DNA of 64,000 bases from Bremerella volcania (lineage in GTDB: Bacteria; Planctomycetota; Planctomycetia; Pirellulales; Pirellulaceae), in contig NZ_CP036289.1 in NCBI RefSeq assembly GCF_007748115.1, positions 1,798,001 through 1,862,000 of the forward strand, written 5' to 3'. Shown one piece after another: positions 8,046 to 16,728 of the stretch. Below the pieces are notes generated by a model. The model made no database searches, was not told the origin of the DNA, and saw only the letters and a program-made list of their open reading frames with translations. Made by a program: the position numbers and the translations under genes. Within the stretch, counting starts at the first letter, position 1. Every line of letters starts with the position of its first letter.

Positions 8046-9494
8046 ATGACGCAAGACGCCCAAACCCAGCCACAATCCGATACGCTCGATGTCCAGCCGG
8101 ACCAGTTCCGGGTACTAGTCGTCGACAATGACAAGGCCCACGCCATGACCATGGCCGAGAGCCTGGAACGGATCGGGTTTGTCTGCACCGTGGCCACCAG
8201 CGGGCCGGAGGGGGCCGAGAAGATCCTGGCCGAGCCTTTCGAGATCGTCGTGACCGACCTGGTCATGAACGACATCGACGGTATGGGCATCTTGCAACTC
8301 ACCAAAGAGAACCGCCCCAACTGCGAGGTGATCGTCGTCACCGGGCACGCGACCGTTTCGACCGCCGTCGAAGCGATGCAGAACGAGGCGCTCAACTTCC
8401 TGGAGAAGCCCCTCACGCCGGATAAGCTTCGTGCCGCCGCGCTCAAGGCGGCTCAGACGATTCAGCTTAAACGGCAGAACTCGGAATTGATGCGGCGGCT
8501 GGACGAGAAGTTCGGCTTCGAAGGGCTCATCTATTCCAGCAACAAAATGCGGCAGGTCGTGCAGCGATTGCAGCGCATCGCCCCGACCGACGCCAGCGTG
8601 TTGATCCTCGGCGAGACCGGCACCGGGAAGGAAGTCGTCGCCCAGGCCATCCATCAGAACAGCCCCCGCAAGAAGAAGCCGTTCGTGCCGCTGAACTGCG
8701 CCGAGCTGAGCGAGCACCTGCTGGAAAGCGAACTGTTCGGTCACGCCAAAGGGGCGTACACCGACGCGGCCAGCGAACGTATCGGCCGCCTGGAGTATGC
8801 CAATGGCGGCACGTTGTTTCTGGACGAAATCGGCGACATGCCGATGGCCACCCAGGTGAAGCTATTGCGGGTACTGGAATCAGGCGAGATTACCCGCGTC
8901 GGCGAGAACAAGCCGATCCGCATCAACGTGCGGCTGCTCTCGGCGACCAACGCCGACCTGGAAACGGCCATCGCGGCCGGGACGTTCCGCTCGGACCTGT
9001 ACCATCGCCTGCGGATCGTGACGGTTCAGCTTCCGCCGCTACGGGATCGCCCCGACGACATCCTGCCGCTGTTCGATCACTTCCTGAAAGTCTTTTCCAA
9101 GAAGCACGACAAGAAGGTGCGGGGGATCGACCGAACGGTGTTTCAGCGCTGTTTGGATTACGACTGGCCTGGCAACGTTCGGCAGCTGCGGAATTTCGCC
9201 GAGAGCATGGTCGTGCTCGATCTGGATGGAACGATCGGCCTGGATGACTTGCCGCCGGAGTTGATTCAGGAAGGGGACGACCTGGTTCCACCGATCGATC
9301 CCAAGCCGGCCGTTTCCACCAATGGCGAAATGCCCAACATGGTTGGCCAGTCGATCAGCGACGTCGAGAAGTGGTTGATTGGCGAAACGCTGAAAGCGAC
9401 CAGCGGCAATCGCGAAGAAGCGGCCAAGATGCTGGGAATTGGTGAGCGGACCCTCTATCGCAAAATCAAAGAATACGGATTACGCGGCGACTGA
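8046..9494 (+). CDS. NtrC-family sigma54-dependent response regulator
   Basis: Two-component regulator activating sigma54 promoters. An N-terminal receiver domain (about 20-135) has phospho-acceptor D in VVTDLVMND near 80, followed by VVTGHA and the conserved Lys in FLEKPLTP. The AAA+ domain (about 155-390) has Walker A GETGTGKE near 195, ESELFGHAKGAYTDA near 232, Walker B GGTLFLDEIGDMP near 255 and WPGNVRQLRN near 375. A Fis-type helix-turn-helix closes the protein (NREEAAKMLGIGERTLYRKI). The loop contacting sigma54 reads GAYTDA rather than GAFTGA, a variant also seen in other phyla. ATG at 8046 is preferred; the frame stays open to a TTG at 8019. Likely partner of the kinase at 6971. Confidence 0.95.
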   Translation: MTQDAQTQPQSDTLDVQPDQFRVLVVDNDKAHAMTMAESLERIGFVCTVATSGPEGAEKILAEPFEIVVTDLVMNDIDGMGILQLTKENRPNCEVIVVTGHATVSTAVEAMQNEALNFLEKPLTPDKLRAAALKAAQTIQLKRQNSELMRRLDEKFGFEGLIYSSNKMRQVVQRLQRIAPTDASVLILGETGTGKEVVAQAIHQNSPRKKKPFVPLNCAELSEHLLESELFGHAKGAYTDAASERIGRLEYANGGTLFLDEIGDMPMATQVKLLRVLESGEITRVGENKPIRINVRLLSATNADLETAIAAGTFRSDLYHRLRIVTVQLPPLRDRPDDILPLFDHFLKVFSKKHDKKVRGIDRTVFQRCLDYDWPGNVRQLRNFAESMVVLDLDGTIGLDDLPPELIQEGDDLVPPIDPKPAVSTNGEMPNMVGQSISDVEKWLIGETLKATSGNREEAAKMLGIGERTLYRKIKEYGLRGD

Positions 9495-9529
9495 TCTCGT
9501 CTGGCCGAATCGAAGGGAGTTGGCAGCGG

Positions 9530-11449
9530 ATGCCGAAGATTCAACAACTTTCTGCAAGTGTCGTCAACAAGATCGCGGCCGGCGAAGTGATCGAGCGCCC
9601 AGCGAGCGCCGTCAAAGAGTTGATGGAGAACTCGCTCGACGCCGGGGCCACGCGGATTGACGTTACCATCGAGCACGGCGGAGCCGAACTGATTCGCATT
9701 GCCGACGATGGCTGCGGCATCGCACCCGAAGACATGCCGCTCACCATCGCTTCGCACGCAACCAGCAAGATCGGAAGCGCCGAAGATCTGTTTCACGTCC
9801 GTACGCTCGGCTTTCGCGGGGAGGCGCTCGCGTCGATCTCGGAGGTGAGTCAATTCCTGCTGCGTAGCCGTACTCGCGATGCCGATTGCGGCAGCGAAAT
9901 GCTCGTGCATGGGGGCAACGTCCAGGAAGCCCAGCCGTGCGGCTGCCCGCCGGGGACGATCATCGAGATCCGCAACCTGTTCTACAACACGCCGGTTCGC
10001 AAGAAGTTCCTGAAGACGACCCAGACCGAATTCGGCCACATCAGCGAAGCGTTCACCCGGATGGCGCTAGCCTACCCGCAGGTTCACTTCACGCTCAAGC
10101 ATGGCACGCGGCTGGTGCACGACTTGCCGCCGTGCCATGACCTTCGCGAGCGGATTCGCATCTTCTTTGGCGCGGAGATCGCCGACCAGTTGATCGAAGT
10201 CGAAAGCGAAAACGATCAGGTCACGCTGAGCGGCTATGTTGGCAACCCTCGCTTCAGCCGCAGCAACAACCGGATGCAGTATCTGTTTTTGAACGGACGC
10301 TTCATCAAGGACCGTGCCCTGCAGCATGCGCTGGGGGAAGCGTACCGGGGACTGCTGCTGCATGGTCGTTATCCGATTTCGTTCCTGCGGATGTCGATGC
10401 CGCCGGAGATGGTGGACGTGAACGTCCATCCGACCAAGCTGGAGGTGCGTTTTCAAGACAGCGGGCGAATCTACAGCCAACTGCTGGGAACATTGCGGAC
10501 GAAGTTTCTCAGCTCGGATCTGGACGCGACTTATCGTCCCCCAGGCGAAGAGTCGAGCACGGTTCACGGCGATACGCAATCCGCCGAAGCCCTGCGCGAA
10601 GAACTGGTCGCCTGGGCTAAGGGAGCCGTCGACACGGATGCTCCTTCCCACGGCTCCGGCGATCGTCGCCAGACCGACTTCGATCTCGACTTCCGTTCCC
10701 CCAATCGCACGCCGCTACAGCTCAATCCGATCGATCGGTCGACCGTCGGGGCAGGCAGCTTGCCGTTGCCGCCGATTCCCAGCGGGGTCACGCCGGCTCA
10801 TCTTCGCGACCGGGAAGATATCGCAGAAGAACCAATCGAGCCTACTCCCATGCCCACGCAAGGAGGTGGCGTCGGTTCACAACAACGGGCCATTCAATTG
10901 CACAATCGCTATCTGATTGCCGAGACCGATGAAGGAATGGCGGTGATCGATCAGCATGCCCTGCACGAACGCATTCTCTACGAAGAGCTTCGCGAAAAGG
11001 CTCTTGCGCGGCGGCTGGAGGTGCAGCGGCTGTTAGTGCCGGAGACGTTGAATCTCTCGGCCCAGGAATTTGCCGCGGTCGACGCCGCCACCGAAACGCT
11101 GCATCAGGTGGGGATCGAAGTCGAGGCGTTCGGCGGCGACACGATCCTGATTCGCAGCTATCCGGCCATCCTCGGACGTCGTAAGCCGGCGGAAATCGTG
11201 CGGGAAGTGGTCGATCAACTGCTGACCGAAGGGAAGAATCTCGAAAAAAGAGATCTTTTGGACGAACTGCTGCACATGATGTCGTGCAAGGCGGCCATCA
11301 AGGCCGGAGATCGACTCTCCAGCGAGGAAATCGACGCTTTGCTCGAATTGCGGCATCTTTGCCAGGACGCCCACCACTGCCCGCATGGCCGCCCCACGGC
11401 ATTAGTCTTTACAAAAGAGGAACTCGACCGGAGATTCCAACGCACGTAA
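9530..11449 (+). CDS. mutL: DNA mismatch repair protein MutL (endonuclease type)
   Basis: Mismatch-repair ATPase that couples mismatch recognition to strand incision. The GHKL ATPase domain is at the N-terminus: IAAGEVIERPASAVKELMEN (about 14-33), ENSLDAGATRI, DDGCGI and TLGFRGEALASIS. After a variable linker (about 340-430) comes the dimerisation domain. It carries the endonuclease motif DQHALHERILYEE near 473, SCKAAIKAGD near 584 and CPHGRP near 618, the metal-site set of nicking MutL proteins in bacteria without MutH. Length 639 is typical. ATG at 9530 lies 35 bases after the regulator stop; no separate promoter is obvious. Confidence 0.97.
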   Translation: MPKIQQLSASVVNKIAAGEVIERPASAVKELMENSLDAGATRIDVTIEHGGAELIRIADDGCGIAPEDMPLTIASHATSKIGSAEDLFHVRTLGFRGEALASISEVSQFLLRSRTRDADCGSEMLVHGGNVQEAQPCGCPPGTIIEIRNLFYNTPVRKKFLKTTQTEFGHISEAFTRMALAYPQVHFTLKHGTRLVHDLPPCHDLRERIRIFFGAEIADQLIEVESENDQVTLSGYVGNPRFSRSNNRMQYLFLNGRFIKDRALQHALGEAYRGLLLHGRYPISFLRMSMPPEMVDVNVHPTKLEVRFQDSGRIYSQLLGTLRTKFLSSDLDATYRPPGEESSTVHGDTQSAEALREELVAWAKGAVDTDAPSHGSGDRRQTDFDLDFRSPNRTPLQLNPIDRSTVGAGSLPLPPIPSGVTPAHLRDREDIAEEPIEPTPMPTQGGGVGSQQRAIQLHNRYLIAETDEGMAVIDQHALHERILYEELREKALARRLEVQRLLVPETLNLSAQEFAAVDAATETLHQVGIEVEAFGGDTILIRSYPAILGRRKPAEIVREVVDQLLTEGKNLEKRDLLDELLHMMSCKAAIKAGDRLSSEEIDALLELRHLCQDAHHCPHGRPTALVFTKEELDRRFQRT

Positions 11450-11541
11450 AATAGTGAGTTTACCCTGGCTAGGGCATCGTGCCCCCGTCATGCCTATCCC
11501 CGTCGTCCCCCTTCGAGGTCTTCCGGCTTCGAGATGATTTC

Positions 11542-13032
11542 ATGATCTGCGTCAGTATCGGCCGCGGCCGACATAAACATATCGTTGCCGAGCACAAGCA
11601 CCTGGTCGAACAGGGGGCTCAGTTGTGCGAGTTGCGTCTCGATTACATCAACGGGACGATCAAACTCAAACGCCTGCTCGACAATCGCCCCAGCCCGGTG
11701 GTGATCACCTATCGCCGCGAGCGTGACGGCGGTCGCTATGCCGGCGACGAACAAGAACGCCAAATGGTCCTCCGCACGGCGATCGCCGAGCAGGTCGACT
11801 ACGTGGACCTGGAAGAGGACATTGCGGCCTCGATTCCTCGTTACGGCAAGACGAAGCGGATCATCAGTTACCACAACTTCCGCGAAACGCCAGCCGACCT
11901 GGAAGGCCTGCACCGGCGAATGCAGCAGCTCGATCCCGACATCATCAAGATCGCCACCATGGCGAACTCGCCGCAAGACAACGTCCGCATCCTGGAGTTG
12001 GCCCGCCGAAGCGAGATCCCCACGATTGGTCTCTGCATGGGAGACATGGGAATGCCGTCGCGCATTCTCGGGGGACGTTTCGGTTGTCCGTTTACCTATG
12101 CGACCAGTTCCAACGAGCGAACGCTGGCACCCGGGCAGATCGGTTTCCGGCAGATGGTCGATCTCTACCGATACGAAGAGATCACCGACGACACCGAACT
12201 TTATGGCGTGGTGGCCGATCCGATCGGACACAGTCTGAGCCCTCACCTGCACAATGCGGCCTTCAGCGAGCAGGGAATGAATCGCCGCTATCTTCCCTTC
12301 CGCGTGCCGCGCGAACACCTGGGTGTCTTCTTCACCGAGGTTTGCCCCCAACTGGGCGTCAAAGGCTTGAGCATCACGATTCCTCACAAGGAAGCCGCGG
12401 TCAACTTTGTCCGGCGGCCTGATGAAGCGGTCAAGGGCGTCGGGGCGACCAACACGATCGTTTTCGAGGAGGGTGGTCCCTCAGGCTTCAACACCGATTG
12501 CGACTCGGCGATGGAAAGCCTGGACACGATGCTTTTGCCCGAGCAGCAAGGCGGTTCGCTCGAAGGGGTCAAGGTGCTGGTGCTGGGCAGTGGCGGCGTG
12601 TCTCGCGCGATTGTCTGGTCGTTGATTCAGCGGAAAGCCACGGTGGTCATTTCCAGCCGCACGCTCGAGAACGCCGAAGAACTGGCCGCGCATTTCAAGT
12701 GTCGTCACATTCACTGGGAAGACCGCGGATCGGTTCAGCCTGACGTGCTCATCAACGGCACGCCGGTCGGCATGCACCCCAACGTCAATGAAACGCCTTT
12801 CGAGAAGCGTTGGATCAAGCCGAGCATGATCGTCTTCGACACGGTCTACAATCCGGAGCAAACGCTGCTGATCAAAGAAGCCAGGGCCGTGGGTGCCCGG
12901 GTGGTGACCGGGGTCGAAATGTTCGTTCGCCAGGCAGCGCTTCAGTTCAAGCACTTTACCGGCGTCGAGACTTCGCGCGAGCTGATGCGAAGCACGCTCA
13001 AGCGGCTGACCGGTGCGGTCCGAACAGGTTAA
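11542..13032 (+). CDS. aroDE: Fused type I 3-dehydroquinate dehydratase / shikimate dehydrogenase
   Basis: Catalyses steps three and four of the shikimate pathway in one chain. Residues about 1-205 are a type I dehydroquinase with catalytic His in ISYHNFRETP (H111) and Schiff-base Lys in IIKIATMANS (K136). From about 220 a shikimate dehydrogenase follows: YGVVADPIGHSLSPHLHN, catalytic Lys in ITIPHKEAA (K283), Asp in FNTDCDS (D319), and the NADP-binding GSGGVSRAIV near 355. ATG 11542 opens the dehydroquinase fold correctly; the frame is open to GTG 11479. The gene order aroDE-aroK with 14 bases between implies an operon supplying shikimate-3-phosphate. The fusion is known in plants, chlamydiae and planctomycetes. 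Confidence 0.96.
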   Translation: MICVSIGRGRHKHIVAEHKHLVEQGAQLCELRLDYINGTIKLKRLLDNRPSPVVITYRRERDGGRYAGDEQERQMVLRTAIAEQVDYVDLEEDIAASIPRYGKTKRIISYHNFRETPADLEGLHRRMQQLDPDIIKIATMANSPQDNVRILELARRSEIPTIGLCMGDMGMPSRILGGRFGCPFTYATSSNERTLAPGQIGFRQMVDLYRYEEITDDTELYGVVADPIGHSLSPHLHNAAFSEQGMNRRYLPFRVPREHLGVFFTEVCPQLGVKGLSITIPHKEAAVNFVRRPDEAVKGVGATNTIVFEEGGPSGFNTDCDSAMESLDTMLLPEQQGGSLEGVKVLVLGSGGVSRAIVWSLIQRKATVVISSRTLENAEELAAHFKCRHIHWEDRGSVQPDVLINGTPVGMHPNVNETPFEKRWIKPSMIVFDTVYNPEQTLLIKEARAVGARVVTGVEMFVRQAALQFKHFTGVETSRELMRSTLKRLTGAVRTG

Positions 13033-13046
13033 CTGGTCGCAGCGAC

Positions 13047-13583
13047 ATGAATCTGGCACTCATCGGATATCGTGGAACCGGCAAGTCGCACGTTGCCAGG
13101 CTGCTCGCCGGGCAGCTGAAGTGGCCGCTGGTCGATGCCGATATTCATGTGGAAAAGCAAGCCGGCAAATCGATCGCCGACATCTTCGCCGAAGTCGGCG
13201 AGCCAGGCTTTCGCGATCTTGAGTCGCAAGCGTTGATCGAACTGACTCAGGGGTCGCACTATGTCTTGTCCCTGGGGGGCGGCGTGATCTTGCGGGAAGA
13301 GAACCGCCAGCGGATTGCCGATTGCTGCTTTACCGTTTGGCTGACGGCTTCGCCGGAAGAGATCGCCCGGCGACTATCGGGAGACGCATCGACCCAGGCC
13401 CGCCGTCCCAGCTTGACCGGCAAATCGACTTTGGAAGAAATCGAAGAAGTACTGGCCAGGCGGATACCTCTCTACCGGCAAAGCGCCAACCTAACAGTCG
13501 ATACCGAAGGCAAGTCGCCGCAAGAGGTGACGCAAACGATCCTGGATCAACTCCCGTCGTCTTTAGTGAAGAAAGAACAGTAA
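13047..13583 (+). CDS. aroK: Shikimate kinase
   Basis: ATP-dependent phosphorylation of shikimate, the step after AroDE. Walker A GYRGTGKSHVA is at residues 7-17. The shikimate-binding motif DADIHVE follows near 30-36 (usual form D-x-D), with GEPGFRDLE near 52 and GGGVILREENR near 76. A lid Arg lies in the RRPSLTG region near 121. Length 178 is normal. The gene starts 14 bases after aroDE and the next gene starts one base after its stop, so the three are very probably co-transcribed. Confidence 0.96.
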   Translation: MNLALIGYRGTGKSHVARLLAGQLKWPLVDADIHVEKQAGKSIADIFAEVGEPGFRDLESQALIELTQGSHYVLSLGGGVILREENRQRIADCCFTVWLTASPEEIARRLSGDASTQARRPSLTGKSTLEEIEEVLARRIPLYRQSANLTVDTEGKSPQEVTQTILDQLPSSLVKKEQ

Positions 13584-13584
13584 C

Positions 13585-14883
13585 GTGGCTTGGTGGGAGA
13601 ATCTCGTCGCCCTGTGGGTTGGACTACCGCTGAACGTGCGACTCGTGGGGCTGTTCGTCATCGGGGCGATCGTGGCCGGGCAACTGAACCGGGCCATCTA
13701 TCGCTGGACATGGGTCCCCAAGAATTACGATCCGTGGAGCAAACCTCATCCCGACGCTCCGCCGCGCATCCTGTTCGATAAAGTTCCGATCTTCGGTTGG
13801 CTTGGCCTGGCGCGGGAAAGCAAGGTCCACAAAACCGCGCACTGGGTGCAGCCGCTATTGATTGAACTGGGCTGTGGGTTTTTCTTTGCCTGGTATTACC
13901 ACTGGGTGACCTCCGGCGAACTGGTGCCGGTCACGGTCAATGTTCCATTGAGTGACGCGGCACTGCACGCGATATATCTGCAGCACATCGTGTTGATCTC
14001 GTTCATGGTGATCGCCACGTTCGTCGACTTCGATTCGCGCACGATCCCCGACTACGTCACCCTGCCGGGCTTTCTGGTGGCAATGGTCTTCTGTTGGCTG
14101 CTTCCTTTCGTGGGACTGCCGATGCCGGATGGTCCTCCGTTTTTTGGACTTTCGCAGCCGGGCTCGCAGTTGGATGCGATCCCGCTGCATGCGGCCGCGC
14201 TAAGCAAGTGGCCCGATGCCTGGAATGGAAGTTCCGCCTTGGCGGTTGGTTTGGTGCTGGCGGTCGGCTGGTGGTTTGCTCTTTGCCCGAAGCTGATCTG
14301 GTTTCGTGGAGGAATCACCAAGTTCTTTCGTTACCTGGTCGCCAGCTTCATCCGCTACTCACTGAACTGGTTTTACCTGGGGATGCTGGTGCTGTTGATC
14401 GCTTTCGTCTCCGCCGCATGGCTCTGGGGCGGCGAGGCCGTCTGGCAGGCGGTCTTCTCGGCGCTGCTGGGAATGGCCTTCGCTGGGCTGTTGATCTGGC
14501 TGGTCCGCTTCTTTGCGAGCCTGGCGATGGGACAGGAAGCGATGGGTTTCGGCGACGTCACGCTCATGTGCATGATCGGGGCCTACATCGGCTGGCAACC
14601 GGTGATGGTGATCTTCTTTCTGGCACCGTTCATTGCGTGCGTGTTTGCGGTGGTGAATTACCTGTTGACCGGCGACGCGTACCTGGCCTACGGACCGTAT
14701 CTGTGCATCGGAACGTTGATCGCGATGATCTTCTGGGGCCGGCTGTGGCAGCAGTACGGACCCCTCTTGCAACTGGGGCCATGGCTGCCGGCGCTGTTTT
14801 TGGCACTGCCGGTGGTGCTGGGTGGCATGCTGATGGCTTGGGTCTGGATCAAGTTCACGTTCATCTATCCGGACGAAGCTTAA
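13585..14883 (+). CDS. Prepilin peptidase (A24 family), large polytopic variant
   Basis: Inner-membrane aspartic protease of type IV pilin/pseudopilin processing. The two catalytic aspartates are recognisable in FVDFDSRTIPD (about 147-157) and MGFGDVTLM (about 316-324). The N-terminal GQLNRAIYRW resembles the start of the A24 N-terminal domain. At 432 residues it is longer than the usual 250-290: an extra hydrophobic block of about 90 residues (roughly 215-305) is inserted between the two catalytic segments, and two helices are added at the end. No zinc-binding CxxC pairs are present. The GTG start at 13585 lies one base after the aroK stop. Methylase activity is unknown. Confidence 0.85.
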   Translation: MAWWENLVALWVGLPLNVRLVGLFVIGAIVAGQLNRAIYRWTWVPKNYDPWSKPHPDAPPRILFDKVPIFGWLGLARESKVHKTAHWVQPLLIELGCGFFFAWYYHWVTSGELVPVTVNVPLSDAALHAIYLQHIVLISFMVIATFVDFDSRTIPDYVTLPGFLVAMVFCWLLPFVGLPMPDGPPFFGLSQPGSQLDAIPLHAAALSKWPDAWNGSSALAVGLVLAVGWWFALCPKLIWFRGGITKFFRYLVASFIRYSLNWFYLGMLVLLIAFVSAAWLWGGEAVWQAVFSALLGMAFAGLLIWLVRFFASLAMGQEAMGFGDVTLMCMIGAYIGWQPVMVIFFLAPFIACVFAVVNYLLTGDAYLAYGPYLCIGTLIAMIFWGRLWQQYGPLLQLGPWLPALFLALPVVLGGMLMAWVWIKFTFIYPDEA

Positions 14884-14900
14884 GAGCGGTTCCAATTCAT

Positions 14901-15024
14901 CTGTAGCGTCCTTGGCTGGCTGCGGCTGCGCGGGACTTCGTTGACCTGCATCGACGAATCTAGAGGATTCGCCTGCTTCGGTCGCCTTGTCCAGCTTGCC
15001 TCGCCGACGCCCAGGCCGCTACAG
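14901..15024. repeat. Nested palindromic intergenic repeat (REP/MITE-like)
   Basis: Outer ends CTGTAGCG (14901-14908) and CGCTACAG (15017-15024) are exact reverse complements. The centre CGAATC-tagag-GATTCG (14955-14971) is a second perfect palindrome. The sequence between is GC-rich and partly complementary. No coding potential was seen. The layout resembles a non-autonomous mobile or REP-like hairpin; copies elsewhere in the genome would confirm it. Confidence 0.6.
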
Positions 15025-15106
15025 CTAACTTGGAAACGCTCTTGCGGCATAATCGCTACAAGCGGACCCTAAACGGTGAGCTATCCTTGCTTCGAGGACC
15101 TCACCC

Positions 15107-15700
15107 ATGCTTTGGCCAGAAACGACCCGCAACCTGAACGATGCCGCCGACCTTGTACGTCGGCGGCGCTATGGCGTTATCCGAGTGGAGTCGGGCACGT
15201 TCCACTCGCTAACGCTACGTCCGTGGCCGAAGCTGATTTCCCGTTTGGAGATCGAAACGCTCGGCCGCTGGAAGCATTGCCGAGGTGGGGATCACGTTCG
15301 GTTGTATTACAACTTCCCGATCAGTTCGCCGGGCTTTCTCGCGCTGGCTTATATTGAGTCGACCCGGCAGACGACCTGGAAGACGCTGCGCCGGAGCGTG
15401 GAAGTTCTGGACTGGGTGGCGGAAGTACGCGGGGCGAATGCCAGCGTGTGCGAGCTTTCCAACGAGAAGATCAGCGCGCGGTTGATGCACCGCCTGGGGT
15501 GGGAACCCCACTGCGAGCACCTTTCAGGCCGGCACTTCATCAAACGCTTCTATGGCGAGTATCCCCAGCATGCATGGCTGCCGCAGCCGGACAAGCCGCT
15601 GGACAACTTCCGCCGCGCGATCGAATCTCTTGATCTGGCCACGGGTTTCGCGGATGCCGAGCCTGAAATCGACCTTGTCGACGATAAGGTGGGTTGTTAA
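15107..15700 (+). CDS. Conserved hypothetical protein, weakly acetyltransferase-like
   Basis: 197 residues, soluble, Arg/Trp-rich. I do not recognise a named family. The segment from about 103 to 150 (WVAEVRGANASVCELSN, then ISARLMHRLGWEPHC) is reminiscent of the last strands and helix of GNAT N-acetyltransferases, where a substrate-facing 'RLGW' turn is common, but the acetyl-CoA loop is not convincing. Good codon usage and a solitary position between a repeat element and the OmpA-like gene support a real gene. ATG 15107 is the first start of the frame. Confidence 0.65.
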   Translation: MLWPETTRNLNDAADLVRRRRYGVIRVESGTFHSLTLRPWPKLISRLEIETLGRWKHCRGGDHVRLYYNFPISSPGFLALAYIESTRQTTWKTLRRSVEVLDWVAEVRGANASVCELSNEKISARLMHRLGWEPHCEHLSGRHFIKRFYGEYPQHAWLPQPDKPLDNFRRAIESLDLATGFADAEPEIDLVDDKVGC

Positions 15701-15762
15701 TATCCGCCGCAATTCCTGATTTTGCCTCAAGTTTTCCCGGCCCTTAGTCGACACGGCCTGCC

Positions 15763-16563
15763 ATGTTTCGTTTTTGCTGTTTCACCATGGTCTCGCTAGC
15801 ACTTGCTGGCTTGGGCTGCAATCAAAATGCAGCCTGGCGGCAGCAGCAAGTCCTTGCGCAGCAGCAAACCCAGGCTCAGATCGCCGAGTTCGAACGCCGT
15901 GCTTCCGGCCTGGATGCTTCCAACCAGGACCTGCACTCGCAGCTGGCTCAAGCTCAGCAGCAGCAAAAGATCTTGCAGGATGAACTCTCGCTCGTTCGCC
16001 GCCAATTGAATGACACGACCAGCCAACTGGCGCAGTCGCAGGAACTGGCCAAAGAGCAGCAGCAAAAAGTTCAGACCATGATGGCCTCGACCCAGTATCG
16101 CGGCGGTGCGGTGATTCGGCCGAACAACAGCCTCACTTCGGAACTCAATAAGATTCAAATCCCGGGGGTCACTGCCCGGCAAGATGGGGACGTGATTCGC
16201 ATTGAAATCCCAGCCGATGCGTTGTTCCAGCCAGGGACCAACTCGCTCATTCCCAACTCGGACAACATCCTCTCGCAGCTGACCAGCACGCTGCAGCGGG
16301 ACTTCCCTCAGAACAAGATTGGCATCGAAGGGCATACCGACAATCAGCCGGTGATGGCCCCGTACACGTCCAATCATCAGCTTTCGGCCAGCATGGCCCA
16401 AACGGTCTTCGATCAGCTGACCTCGCGCTACCGCATGGATCCCTCGCGACTGGTCGTCGTGGGGCACGGAGCGAACCATCCAGTCGTCTCCAACGCGACT
16501 CCGGCAGGCCAACATAAGAATCGTCGCGTCGACCTGGTGATCTATCCCCAGTCAGACAACTAG
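15763..16563 (+). CDS. OmpA/MotB C-terminal domain lipoprotein
   Basis: Outer-membrane-anchored, peptidoglycan-binding protein. A lipoprotein signal ends in LALAGLGC (cysteine near residue 19). Residues about 25-110 are a Gln-rich coiled coil with heptad character. The OmpA-like domain (about 140-265) has the hallmark GIEGHTDNQPVM, a QLSASMAQTVF helix and the terminal NRRVDLVIYP. The D-x-x-R type ligands for diaminopimelate are represented by GHTDN and NRRVD. Length 266 is usual for this architecture. No motor or Tol genes are adjacent, so a general envelope-tethering role is most likely. Confidence 0.9.
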   Translation: MFRFCCFTMVSLALAGLGCNQNAAWRQQQVLAQQQTQAQIAEFERRASGLDASNQDLHSQLAQAQQQQKILQDELSLVRRQLNDTTSQLAQSQELAKEQQQKVQTMMASTQYRGGAVIRPNNSLTSELNKIQIPGVTARQDGDVIRIEIPADALFQPGTNSLIPNSDNILSQLTSTLQRDFPQNKIGIEGHTDNQPVMAPYTSNHQLSASMAQTVFDQLTSRYRMDPSRLVVVGHGANHPVVSNATPAGQHKNRRVDLVIYPQSDN

Positions 16564-16583
16564 GTTTCCTCTGGGGAACCTCT
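16562..16583 (+). terminator. Hairpin overlapping the OmpA-like stop codon
   Basis: AGGTTTCC (16562-16569) pairs with GGGAACCT (16574-16581) including one G-U pair and a four-base loop, followed by CTTCT. It overlaps the TAG stop. Weak U tract, so only a probable terminator. Confidence 0.4.
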
Positions 16584-16728
16584 TCTGCCGCCTAACCAGT
16601 CAGGCAAAAACGAACTACAATAGGGCCCCTGGGCGAACTTTTGTCCTTAGGTTGTGTCCGCCGTGGGGATGCTTTTCCCGCTGCGTATGTGTCGTTGATT
16701 TGCCTCGAATAGTGAACTTGCTCGCCTG

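Noticed and set aside
15076-15357. Alternative plus frame overlapping the hypothetical gene at 15107
   Set aside because: Shorter, Pro/Arg-rich and out of frame with the better-composed 197-codon gene.
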